This document shows positions 26,715 through 37,461 of a stretch of 64,000 nt of DNA, one piece after another. Below the pieces are notes generated by a model. That model was not told where the DNA came from, ran no database searches, and saw only the letters and a program-made list of their open reading frames with translations. A program made the position numbers and the translations under genes. Every line of letters begins with the position of its first letter. The stretch's first letter is position 1. The stretch lies in assembly GCA_965218045.1 (NCBI GenBank), contig CBDCJX010000007.1, forward strand, positions 124,001 through 188,000, read 5' to 3'. Source of the stretch: CAVRCA01 sp965218045 (GTDB lineage: Bacteria; Pseudomonadota; Alphaproteobacteria; Acetobacterales; Acetobacteraceae).

Positions 26715-27406
26715 GCGCCTTTCGCCTCCGCGAGCAGTTTCTCCACCAACGGCAGGAGCCGCGTCACGATCCGCTTTACGCCCTCGGCATTGGGATGGAT
26801 GCCGTCGGCCTGGTTCAGCGCGCGATCGGCGGCCACGCCCTCGAGGAAGAACGGGTCGAATAGCACACCCGGTCGCCGGCCAAGCCGCTCGAAGACGACG
26901 CGGAACTGCTCGCCGTATTGCGGCCCGAGATTGGGCGGCGCGTACATGCCCGACAGCAGGACCGGGATGTGGCGCGCGGCGAGCTTGTCCAGAATCGCCG
27001 CGAGGTTGGCCTCGGTGCTGGTCGGGTCGATCCCGCGCAGCCCGTCATTGCCGCCGAGCTCGACCAGCGCCGCGTCCGCGCCATCGCCGAGCGCCCATTC
27101 GAGCCGGGCGCGGCCGCCCGCGGTGGTGTCGCCCGATACCGCGCCGTCGATGATCCGCACGTCGTGGCCACGCGCCCGCAGCGCTGCCTCGAGCTGCGCC
27201 TCGAACCCGTCCTGGTGGGCAAGCCCGTATCCCGCCGCCAGCGAATCGCCGAGCACCAGAAGCCGCTGGCCGGCGGCGCCGGCCTCGCCCGCCCATGCCC
27301 CCGCCCATGCCCCCGTCCATGCCAGCGTCGCGACGGCAAGGAGCAGCAGCACAGCGGCCTTTCGTAGCGCGCCACGAGGACCATATTTTGCCGCGATGGA
27401 TGCCAC
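26711..27406 (-). CDS. tesA: arylesterase / lysophospholipase (TesA-like GDSL hydrolase)
   Basis: The mature protein begins QRLLVLGDSLAAGYGL (block I Ser) and has GGNDGLRG (block III) and DGIHPNAEG (block V Asp/His). This defines an SGNH hydrolase of the TesA type. A signal peptide with a short repeated GAWAGAWAG precedes it. No ATG fits; the GTG at 27406 supplies a basic n-region but overlaps the start of the divergent ABC gene by 11 bp. A GTG within the hydrophobic segment is the alternative. The tesA/ybbA/ybbP divergent order is the same as in E. coli. Confidence 0.85.
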   Translation of the reverse strand: MASIAAKYGPRGALRKAAVLLLLAVATLAWTGAWAGAWAGEAGAAGQRLLVLGDSLAAGYGLAHQDGFEAQLEAALRARGHDVRIIDGAVSGDTTAGGRARLEWALGDGADAALVELGGNDGLRGIDPTSTEANLAAILDKLAARHIPVLLSGMYAPPNLGPQYGEQFRVVFERLGRRPGVLFDPFFLEGVAADRALNQADGIHPNAEGVKRIVTRLLPLVEKLLAEAKGA

Positions 27407-28118
27407 CCCCACGCCTCCGGTTCCCCTGTCAAACTGCGACGGACCGCTCATACGGGTAAGGGATTTGCATCTGACCCTGCCCTCGGCCGCCGGGCCGGTC
27501 AATATCCTCCGGGGCGTCGATCTTGAGGTGGCGGCGGGCGAGGCGGTGGGCATCGTCGGCCCGTCGGGATCGGGCAAGACCAGCCTGCTGATGGTGCTGG
27601 CCGGGCTGGAGCGGCCGACCACGGGAAGTGTCCGGGTCGCCGGCGAGGAGCTGGCCGGCATGGGCGAGGACGCGCTCGCCCGCCTGCGCCGCGACGCGAT
27701 TGGCATCATCTTCCAGGCATTCCATCTCATCCCGACGATGACCGCGCTGGAGAACGTCGCGGTGCCGCTCGAGCTGGCGGGCCGTCGGGACGCGGCCGAG
27801 CGGGCGAGCGCCAGCTTGCGCGCGGTCGGACTGGGCCATCGCCTCACCCACCTGCCGGGCCAGCTTTCGGGCGGTGAGCAGCAGCGCGTTGCCCTGGCCC
27901 GCGCCTTCGCCCCCGAGCCGCGCCTGCTGCTGGCCGACGAGCCCACCGGCAACCTCGACCATGCGACCGGTGATGCGGTGATGGACCTGCTGTTCGCGCT
28001 GCGCGAGCGGATCGGCACCACCCTGCTGCTGATCACTCACGATACTGCGTTGGCGGCGCGCTGCGGCCGGCGCATCCACCTCGCCGACGGGCGCATCGCC
28101 GAGCCGGCGGTCGCATGA
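27396..28118 (+). CDS. ABC transporter ATP-binding protein (YbbA-like)
   Basis: The 240-residue ATPase has a Walker A GPSGSGKTSLL and the Q-loop FQAFHLIPTMTALENV. The signature is LSGGEQQRVALARA, followed by Walker B LLLADEPTGNLD and the switch LITHD. It belongs to the MacB/LolD group. It overlaps its permease gene by ATGA and diverges from tesA, as in the E. coli tesA-ybbA-ybbP locus. The substrate is unknown; the conserved synteny suggests lipid or envelope handling. Confidence 0.93.
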   Translation: MDATPTPPVPLSNCDGPLIRVRDLHLTLPSAAGPVNILRGVDLEVAAGEAVGIVGPSGSGKTSLLMVLAGLERPTTGSVRVAGEELAGMGEDALARLRRDAIGIIFQAFHLIPTMTALENVAVPLELAGRRDAAERASASLRAVGLGHRLTHLPGQLSGGEQQRVALARAFAPEPRLLLADEPTGNLDHATGDAVMDLLFALRERIGTTLLLITHDTALAARCGRRIHLADGRIAEPAVA

Positions 28119-30628
28119 GGCTGGCGGTCCGGCTGGCGCTGCGCGACCTGCGCGGCGGGGTGCGCGGCCTGCGTGTCGTGCTGGCCTGTCTGGCGTTGGG
28201 GGTGGCGGTGATCGCCGGGGTCGGCAGCCTGCGCGTTGCCATCACGCGCGGTCTCGACGCCGACGGGCGGCAGATCCTCGGCGGCGACCTCGAGGTGGAG
28301 AGTGGCGCGCAACCGCTGCCCGACACGCTGCGCGTCTGGTTTCGCGACCGGGGCGCACGGATATCGGACGTGGTCACGATGCGTTCGATGCTGGTCGCCC
28401 CGTCCGGCGAGCGTCAGCTCGTCTCGCTCAAGGCGGTGGACCGGGCGTGGCCGCTGGTCGGCGCCGCGCGACCGGCGCCGTCGGTTCTGGCGGAGCGCGA
28501 CGGCCGGTTCGGTCTCGTGGCCGAGCCGGTGGTGCTCGACCGGCTCGGCCTGCATCCGGGTGACGCGGCACGGCTGGGCAATGCGACGTTCTCGTTGCAG
28601 GAACCGCTCGCCGCCGAGCCGGATCGCGTCGTTGGGACGGTCATGCTTGGCCCTCGGGTGCTGATCGCGATGGCGGCGCTGCCGTCCACCGGGCTGATCG
28701 CGCCTGGGTCACTGGTGGAATACAAACTGCGCGCCGCGCTGCCGCCGGGCACCGACCCGATGGCGACGATGGCGGCGCTGCGCCGCGCCTTCCCCGATCA
28801 GGGCTGGCGGCTGCGCGACGCGCGCCACGCCGCACCCGGGGTGACGCGCTTCGTCGAGCGGACCGGGCTGTTCCTCGCCCTGGTTGGGCTGACCTCGCTG
28901 CTGGTTGGCGGCATCGGGGTGGCGAACGGGGTGCGGGCGTGGATCGAGGCGCGGGCCACGAGCATCGCGACCCTGCGCTGCCTCGGCGCGTCCGGCGGGC
29001 TGGTGTTCCAGGTCTACCTGCTTCAGGTCATCGTGCTGACCCTGCTCGGGATCGCCGCCGGGCTGGTCGTTGGCGCCGCGTTGCCCGGCGTGCTGACCTG
29101 GCTGTTCGCCGACTCGCTCCCGGTGCCGCCGCGTCTCGGATTGTATCCGGTGCCGCTGGCCGAGGCGGCGGCGTTTGGTGTGCTCACGTCGCTGTCGTTC
29201 TCGCTCTGGCCGCTGGGCCGGGCGCGGCACATCTCCGGCGCCGCCCTGTTCCGCGACGCCCTGCTCCCCGGGTCCGCCTGGCCGTCCAGGCGGGTGATCC
29301 TGGTCAATGCGGCGCTCGGCCTGACGCTGGTTGGGCTCACCGTGGTCGCGGCACCCGATCGGCGCTTCGCGGTCTGGTTCTGCGTTGCCGCCGCGCTCAC
29401 CTTGTTGCTGTTCCGCCTGGCGGGAACGGCGCTGATGGCGCTGGCGCGGCCGGCCTCGCGGCGGCGGTCCGGTCTGCTGGCGCGACCCTGGGCGCGGCTC
29501 GGCCTGGCCAATCTGCACCGCCCTGGTGCCGCGACGCCGCTGATGCTGGTCTCGATCGGGCTCGGCCTGTCCACGCTTGCGACGGTGGCGCTGATCCAGG
29601 GCAATGTTCGCCACCAGGTGCTGGAGCAGGTGCCGGCGAACGCGCCGTCGTTCTTCTTCGTCGACATTCAGAACGACCAGCTTGCCCGCTTCGAGGCGCT
29701 GGCGCGGGCGCAGCCGGGCGTGCGCGACATCGAGCAGATGCCCACTCTGCGCGCTCGGGTGGTGGCGGTGAAGGGTGTGCCGGTCGAGCAGGTCAAGGTG
29801 ACGCCCGAGACCCGCTGGGCGCTGCGGGGCGACCGTGGCCTGACCTACGCCGCGACGCCACCCGAGGGGACGCACGTGGTCGAGGGCAACTGGTGGCCGG
29901 CGGACTACCACGGACCGCCGCTGCTCTCGTTCGATGCCAACCTGGCCCGTGGCTGGGGCCTCTCGATCGGCGACGTGATCCGGGTCAACGTGCTGGGCCG
30001 CGACATCGACCTCACGATCGCCAACTTGCGCGACATCGCGTGGCGCAGCCTGGCGCTCAACTTCACCATGGTGGCGAGCCCTGGCCTGCTGCAGCACGCG
30101 CCGCACAGCCATATCGCGACGGTCCGGGTCGATCCGGCGGGGCAGGGTGCGTTGCTGCGCACGGTGACGGACGCGCTGCCCAACGTCACCGGCATCCGGG
30201 TCGAGGACATCCTGCGCGCCGTGGCCGACCTGCTCGACAAGCTCGCCACCGTGCTGGCCGCGACCGGCTCGGTAACCCTGCTCGCGGGCGGGTTGGTGCT
30301 GGCTGGCGCGGTCGGGGCCGGGCAGCGGCGGCGGATCCGCGAGGCGGTGGTGCTCAAGACGCTGGGCGCGACCCGGCGCCAGATCCGTGCCGCCTGGCTG
30401 GTCGAGTTCGGCGTGCTCGGCTTGGCCGCCGGGCTCATCGCCGTCGCGGTCGGCACTGCGGCAAGCTACGGCGTGGTGCATTTCCTGATGGACAGCGACT
30501 GGGTCTTCCTGCCCGGCCGACTTGCTGCTACAATCGGTTTGTGCGTCGCTCTGATGCTGATGTTCGGCTACGCCGGAACGGCCAGCGCGTTGCGGGCGAA
30601 GGCGGCGCCGCTGCTACGGAATGAATAA
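28115..30628 (+). CDS. FtsX-domain ABC permease (YbbP-like)
   Basis: The 837-residue permease has an N-terminal helix and a first periplasmic (MacB-PCD-like) domain. An FtsX core of three helices follows at about 245-370. A second helix set begins near 390, and a large periplasmic domain occupies about 500-690. A final FtsX helix trio lies at about 710-835. This two-FtsX layout is that of YbbP/LolE-like exporters. It is coupled to the ATPase gene by ATGA overlap. Confidence 0.92.
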   Translation: MRLAVRLALRDLRGGVRGLRVVLACLALGVAVIAGVGSLRVAITRGLDADGRQILGGDLEVESGAQPLPDTLRVWFRDRGARISDVVTMRSMLVAPSGERQLVSLKAVDRAWPLVGAARPAPSVLAERDGRFGLVAEPVVLDRLGLHPGDAARLGNATFSLQEPLAAEPDRVVGTVMLGPRVLIAMAALPSTGLIAPGSLVEYKLRAALPPGTDPMATMAALRRAFPDQGWRLRDARHAAPGVTRFVERTGLFLALVGLTSLLVGGIGVANGVRAWIEARATSIATLRCLGASGGLVFQVYLLQVIVLTLLGIAAGLVVGAALPGVLTWLFADSLPVPPRLGLYPVPLAEAAAFGVLTSLSFSLWPLGRARHISGAALFRDALLPGSAWPSRRVILVNAALGLTLVGLTVVAAPDRRFAVWFCVAAALTLLLFRLAGTALMALARPASRRRSGLLARPWARLGLANLHRPGAATPLMLVSIGLGLSTLATVALIQGNVRHQVLEQVPANAPSFFFVDIQNDQLARFEALARAQPGVRDIEQMPTLRARVVAVKGVPVEQVKVTPETRWALRGDRGLTYAATPPEGTHVVEGNWWPADYHGPPLLSFDANLARGWGLSIGDVIRVNVLGRDIDLTIANLRDIAWRSLALNFTMVASPGLLQHAPHSHIATVRVDPAGQGALLRTVTDALPNVTGIRVEDILRAVADLLDKLATVLAATGSVTLLAGGLVLAGAVGAGQRRRIREAVVLKTLGATRRQIRAAWLVEFGVLGLAAGLIAVAVGTAASYGVVHFLMDSDWVFLPGRLAATIGLCVALMLMFGYAGTASALRAKAAPLLRNE

Positions 30629-30721
30629 CATTCCATCCGCCCTAATCCCGCTTGAACGGGTTCTGCTTGTTCACAAATGTTGGACGTGGGCACTTTCGCC
30701 CATTGAGGGAAAAGCACAACG

Positions 30722-31504
30722 ATGGCTTACAGTCCCGACTACCGGACGTACCCAAGCGCCCAGCAGCCGGGCGTCTCCGCTTCCGCGGCAGAACTGGACG
30801 CAGGTCTGCGGGCCTACATGCTGCGTGTCTACAACTGGATGACGTCTGGCCTGCTGCTGACCGGTGTCGTCGCCTACGGCATCGCCAACACCAGCCTGCT
30901 GTCGCTGTTCTACCAGCCGGTGGAGACCGCGCGCGGCATGGTGATGCAGCCGACGATCCTGGCGATGGCGTCGATCTTCGCGCCGCTGGTGTTCGTCATG
31001 GTGCTGAGCCTGGGCGTGAACCGATTGTCGCGCAGCACGGCGCAGCTCCTCTACTGGGCGTTCGCCGCGGCGATGGGGGCCAGCCTGGCCAACATCTTCC
31101 TGATCTACACGCACGGCTCGATCGCTCGGGTGTTCTTCATCTCGGCGGGCACCTTCGCGGCGATGAGCATCTATGGCTACACGACGCGCAGGAATCTCAG
31201 CGGCATGGGCAGCTTCCTGATGATGGGCCTGATCGGCGTCATCATAGCGAGCGTGGTGAACATGTTCGTCGGCAGTTCCGGCCTGCAATTCCTGATCAGC
31301 ATCGTCGGCGTGCTCGTGTTCGTCGGTCTGACCGCCTACGACACGCAGAGGATCAAGGCGGACTACGTGCAGTTTGCCCATGCGGCGGGCACTGATGTCG
31401 CGGCGAAGCGCAGCGTGTATGACGCGCTGAGCCTCTACCTGAACTTCATCAACCTGTTCATGCTGATGCTGCAACTCTTCGGCAATCGCAGCAGCAGCAA
31501 TTAA
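30722..31504 (+). CDS. Bax inhibitor-1/YccA family membrane protein
   Basis: The 260-residue protein has seven hydrophobic segments and the family sequences LRAYMLRVYNWMTSGLLLTG (first helix) and YDTQRIK (last loop). GLTAYDT carries the conserved Asp that acts as pH sensor in BsYetJ. It is an inner-membrane protein, thought to be a calcium leak or FtsH-interacting factor. GAGGG lies before the ATG, and the gene ends in an intrinsic terminator. Confidence 0.92.
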   Translation: MAYSPDYRTYPSAQQPGVSASAAELDAGLRAYMLRVYNWMTSGLLLTGVVAYGIANTSLLSLFYQPVETARGMVMQPTILAMASIFAPLVFVMVLSLGVNRLSRSTAQLLYWAFAAAMGASLANIFLIYTHGSIARVFFISAGTFAAMSIYGYTTRRNLSGMGSFLMMGLIGVIIASVVNMFVGSSGLQFLISIVGVLVFVGLTAYDTQRIKADYVQFAHAAGTDVAAKRSVYDALSLYLNFINLFMLMLQLFGNRSSSN

Positions 31505-31532
31505 GCAGAGACCACCCGGCCAACTGCTGAAA

Positions 31533-31560
31533 GGGCTCCGGCGACAGCCGGAGCCCTTGT
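31533..31560. terminator. bidirectional hairpin between the Bax-inhibitor gene and carD
   Basis: GGGCTCCGGC (31533-31542) pairs perfectly with GCCGGAGCCC (31547-31556) across GACA. TTGTCTT follows on the plus strand and TTTC on the minus strand. It lies between two convergent genes and can serve both. Confidence 0.8.
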
Positions 31561-31605
31561 CTTGTGGGTCGATGGGCCGAGTCGTCGCGCTAGCGGCGGC
31601 AGGAA

Positions 31606-32466
31606 TCAGACCGTCTTGAGGAACTCCGCCAGCTTAACGGCGGCGGTCGGTTTGTCGGTCTTGTCGAGCGCGCCCAGTTCGGCGGCCAGACGGTCCATCG
31701 CCGCCTCATAGATCTGCCGCTCGGAAAAGCTCTGGTCGGGCTGACCGGCGTTGCGGTGCAGGTCGCGCACCACCTCGGCGATCGCCAGCGGATCTCCGGA
31801 ATTTATCTTCGCCTCATATTCCTGGGCCCGACGCGACCACATGGTTCGCTTGATCCGCGCCTTGCCCCGCAGCACGTTGAGGGCATCATCGAACAACTTG
31901 CGGGTGGCGAGCTTGCGCAGCCCGGCGGTGCGTGCCTTCGCGACCGGGACACGCAAGGTCATCCGGTTTTCCTCGAAGGTAATGTGGATCAACTCCAGCC
32001 GATGGCCGGCGATGTCCTCGGTGGCGATCCGCTCGACCTTGCCAACCCCATGCGTCGGGTAAACGACATGGTCACCCTCGACGAAGGTCTCGTTCTTGAT
32101 CGCGATCCGCGCCGGCGCCACGGGCGGTGCTTGCGGATCCGTCGATGGGGCGGGCGGCTTCTGCGCCGGCGGTGCTGGCTCCCGCGGAGCCGCGGGGGAG
32201 GTCACGCGCAGCGGTGTCGCCGTCGTAGTATCGGAAGCAGGCACCGCCGCCGTCTTCGGCTCAGGGCTGGTGGTCTCCAGCCGGGAGGTCTCGGCGTCGC
32301 TTTCGGAGTGGTCCGTTGTATTGCTCGCTTGCTTGAGTTTAGGGGGGTGGGCGAGGTCGGGAGCCGCCTTGGCGCGGGGCTTGGCGGCGCTCGCCGCCTT
32401 CTTGCTCGACGCTGCGACTGTCTGGTCCCCTCGGTCTGCAACTGCGGTTGCTGGGGATGCCTTCAT
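31606..32466 (-). CDS. carD: CarD family transcription factor with long N-terminal extension
   Basis: The start is taken at the ATG at 32466. The C-terminal 160 residues are a complete CarD protein. EGDHVVYPTHGVGKVERI begins the RNA-polymerase-interacting Tudor-like domain; LRKLATRKLFDDALNVLRG and TMWSRRAQEYEAKINSGD form the helical DNA-binding part. CarD stabilises open promoter complexes. The first 120 or so residues are low-complexity (Ala, Pro, Ser, Thr, Lys) and not present in the usual 160-170-residue CarD. The gene is last in the helicase, S4, fdxA, carD run. Confidence 0.9.
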   Translation of the reverse strand: MKASPATAVADRGDQTVAASSKKAASAAKPRAKAAPDLAHPPKLKQASNTTDHSESDAETSRLETTSPEPKTAAVPASDTTTATPLRVTSPAAPREPAPPAQKPPAPSTDPQAPPVAPARIAIKNETFVEGDHVVYPTHGVGKVERIATEDIAGHRLELIHITFEENRMTLRVPVAKARTAGLRKLATRKLFDDALNVLRGKARIKRTMWSRRAQEYEAKINSGDPLAIAEVVRDLHRNAGQPDQSFSERQIYEAAMDRLAAELGALDKTDKPTAAVKLAEFLKTV

Positions 32467-32682
32467 GTTCGTCTCGTGCCTTTCGTCATGATCCCGACAC
32501 GCAGGCCGATCCGGGTACAATCGGCTGCACCCGGTGCGTCCTCGGCTCGCAGGATCTGCTCCTGAGATTGGAAAAAGCGGCCGCTATTCGGCCAGCTATT
32601 TCCCTTCAGGATATATAGCACGAAATAGGTGCCCCGTCATGGCCTGCAAGCAGGGACGGAAATCAGCCGACCTGCTCGTGGC

Positions 32683-33015
32683 TCAGGGCTGCCCGGGTTC
32701 CGGGGAGAACAGGTCGGCCTTGTCGGGCTTGTCCTTCCACTCGTCGGCATCCGCCGGCGGCTCGCCCTTGCGCGTGATGTTCGGCCAGACACCGGAAAAG
32801 GTCCGGTTCTGCTCGGCCCACGCCGCCGCCCGGTCGTCGCTGTCCGGAACGATCGCCTCCACCGGGCACTCGGGTTCGCAGACGCCGCAATCGATGCACT
32901 CGTCCGGATGGATCACCAGCATGTTCTCGCCGACATAGAAGCAGTCGACGGGGCAAACCTCGATGCAGTCCATGTATTTGCAGCGGATGCAGGTTTCGGT
33001 GACCACATAGGTCAT
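32683..33015 (-). CDS. fdxA: ferredoxin family protein (7Fe-8S type)
   Basis: The 110-residue protein starts MTYVVTETCIRCKYMDC and continues CVEVCP-type spacing (IEVCPVDCFY), then CIDCGVCEPECPVEAI. The cysteine pattern matches FdxA ferredoxins with one 3Fe-4S and one 4Fe-4S cluster. A C-terminal tail contains WPNITRKGEPPADADEW, typical of alphaproteobacterial FdxA. It carries electrons in the cytoplasm; partners are unknown. It sits between the S4-domain and carD genes. Confidence 0.93.
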   Translation of the reverse strand: MTYVVTETCIRCKYMDCIEVCPVDCFYVGENMLVIHPDECIDCGVCEPECPVEAIVPDSDDRAAAWAEQNRTFSGVWPNITRKGEPPADADEWKDKPDKADLFSPEPGQP

Positions 33016-33068
33016 CGGCAGCTCCTAGGGGTCGCGGCGGGCTGGCGGCACGCGGCCGGCAACCCGAC

Positions 33069-33404
33069 TCAGGGTCGGCGGTATGCCGATGATTCTTGTG
33101 CGGCGCAAGAGAGCGAGGACACGTCCTCGACCTCGTCGTAGAGCAGGCGCGCCTCGGGTGCCGGGCCCCGTCGAGCCGCCAGCGCTCGCACCCGGAGCAC
33201 CCGGACGCTGCCACGCAGAGGCAGGGTCAGCACGTCGCTTATTCGTACCCGCGCGTGCGGCTTGTCGGTCGGTTGGCGATTGATCCGAACCAGCCCCCCG
33301 GCCACCAGCTTGGCGCAGTCGCTTCGCGCCTTCATGAAGCGAGCGCACCAGAGCCACTTGTCGAGCCGCTGCCAGTCACGGTCCTCCTGCTCTGGCGGTG
33401 GCAT
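33069..33404 (-). CDS. S4-domain RNA-binding protein (Hsp15-like)
   Basis: The 111-residue protein has an S4 fold, WQRLDKWLWCARFMKARSDC followed by AKLVAGGLVRINRQ, as in ribosome-associated Hsp15. It starts 3 bp after the helicase stop codon, so the two are co-transcribed. A role in recycling stalled 50S subunits is known for Hsp15; transfer of that role here is inferred. Confidence 0.9.
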   Translation of the reverse strand: MPPPEQEDRDWQRLDKWLWCARFMKARSDCAKLVAGGLVRINRQPTDKPHARVRISDVLTLPLRGSVRVLRVRALAARRGPAPEARLLYDEVEDVSSLSCAAQESSAYRRP

Positions 33405-33407
33405 GGC

Positions 33408-35906
<2,499 letters not shown>

Positions 35907-36127
35907 GGGAGGATGTTTGGTCCTCGGTCCGGGGAATGCAAGCACTGGCTGCCGTCGCGGACGCCCGGCGCCGCGATCCCAATCACATAGGGCCCTCTGC
36001 TTGGGCGTGGAAAGTCCGCCGAACCGGCCGACTCGGGCCCGAAAAGCCGTTGGCCTCCGGGCGCGAACCCCGCCACACTCCGCTGCGATGCCGACTACAG
36101 AGCGGCGCGGGGAGGGAGAACGGACCG

Positions 36128-37378
36128 ATGAACGGCAGGACAGCAACGCGGAGGTCGATACTGGCGGGCGGCGTCGCGGCCGCAACTGGGCTCGCCTCGG
36201 TGAAGCGAAGCCGCGCCGCCGACGAGCCGGTCATCAGGATCGGCGTGCTGACCGACATGGCGGGCGCCTACGCGTCGCAGACCGGCCCGGGGTCTGTTGT
36301 GGCGGCGCAACTCGCGATCGAGGACTTCGCCAAGCGCCATCCCGAGATCAAGGTCGAGCTGTTGTCGGCCGACCTACAGCTCAAGCCGGACGTGGCGCTC
36401 GCCATCGCAGGGGATTGGTTCAACAACGCGGGTGTCGACCTGCTCACCGACGTGCCGCTGTCCTCCGCCGCGATCGCGATCGGCGAGCGGGCCAAGGCGC
36501 AAGACAAGATGGCGATCTTCACCGGTGGCGCGTCCGCCATCCTCACCGGGGCAAGGTGCGGCCCGAACCACCTGCATTGGGTCTATGACACCTGGTCCAT
36601 CCCGCACGGCATCGTCAAGGCTACGGTCAAGGCCGGCGGTGACACGTGGTTTTTCATCTACGCCGACTACACCTATGGCCAGACCTTGGAAAAGGACGCA
36701 GCGGCGTTCGTCATCCAGGATGGCGGCAAGGTGCTCGGCTCCGTCGCACACCCCTTCCCCGGCAACACCGATTTCTCGTCCTATCTGCTGCGGGCCAAGG
36801 CGAGTGGGGCGAAGGTCATTGGTCTGGCCAATGGCGGTTCCGACGCGGAGAACTGCATCAAGCAGGCCGCCGAATTCGGCATCCAGCGCGGCGGCCAGAA
36901 GGTTGTCGGTGTCGGGCTGCTGATCAACGGCATCCAGAGCATCGGCTTGCAGGCGGCGCAGGGCGTGCTGCTCGCCGAACCGTATTACTGGGACATGAAC
37001 GACGGCACGCGCGCATTCGCCCACCGGTTCGCCGCCCGCATGACCGGCGCGCCGATGCCCAACTCGGCGCAGGCCGGGGAATACTCGGCGGTGTCGCACT
37101 ACCTCAAGGCGGTCGCCGCGATGGGGCCGGCGGCGGCCAAGGCGAGCGGTCGCGCCACCATTGCCAAGATGCGCGAAATCCCCGTCGAGGACCCGATTTT
37201 TGGCCATAGCGATATCCGCATCGACGGGCGGGTGACGCATCCGATGTATCTGTTCGAGGCCAAGCAGCCGGCGCAATCGAAGTCGCCATGGGATCTTCTC
37301 ACGTTGAAGGACACGATCCCGGGCGACAGGGCGTTCCGGCCGTTGAACGAGGGCGGCTGTCCGCTGGTCCGCTCCTGA
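36128..37378 (+). CDS. ABC transporter substrate-binding protein (branched-chain amino acid type)
   Basis: The ATG at 36128 follows GGGAGGGAG. The 416-residue protein has a probable Tat signal (TRRSILAGGVAAATGLA). A Peripla_BP_6 domain follows (IRIGVLTDMAGAYASQTGPG, then DYTYGQTLEKDAAAFVI). It is a periplasmic binding protein of the LivJ or urea/amide type. No permease or ATPase gene is adjacent, so it is an orphan receptor here. The ligand is unknown. Confidence 0.9.
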   Translation: MNGRTATRRSILAGGVAAATGLASVKRSRAADEPVIRIGVLTDMAGAYASQTGPGSVVAAQLAIEDFAKRHPEIKVELLSADLQLKPDVALAIAGDWFNNAGVDLLTDVPLSSAAIAIGERAKAQDKMAIFTGGASAILTGARCGPNHLHWVYDTWSIPHGIVKATVKAGGDTWFFIYADYTYGQTLEKDAAAFVIQDGGKVLGSVAHPFPGNTDFSSYLLRAKASGAKVIGLANGGSDAENCIKQAAEFGIQRGGQKVVGVGLLINGIQSIGLQAAQGVLLAEPYYWDMNDGTRAFAHRFAARMTGAPMPNSAQAGEYSAVSHYLKAVAAMGPAAAKASGRATIAKMREIPVEDPIFGHSDIRIDGRVTHPMYLFEAKQPAQSKSPWDLLTLKDTIPGDRAFRPLNEGGCPLVRS

Positions 37379-37461
37379 CGGTGAGATGACAAATCCGCGT
37401 CCAGCGCGATTGAAACCTCGGGTTTCGCGGCTCATATGGCCGGCGCGACAGGAGGCGAGAG

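Noticed and set aside
28709..30481. Open frame of 590 codons opposite the ABC permease
   Set aside because: The translation is Arg/His/Gln-rich shadow sequence and the plus-strand permease is unmistakable.
35936..36127. N-terminal extension of the substrate-binding protein
   Set aside because: The strong ribosome-binding site at 36128 and the signal peptide right after it place the start there.
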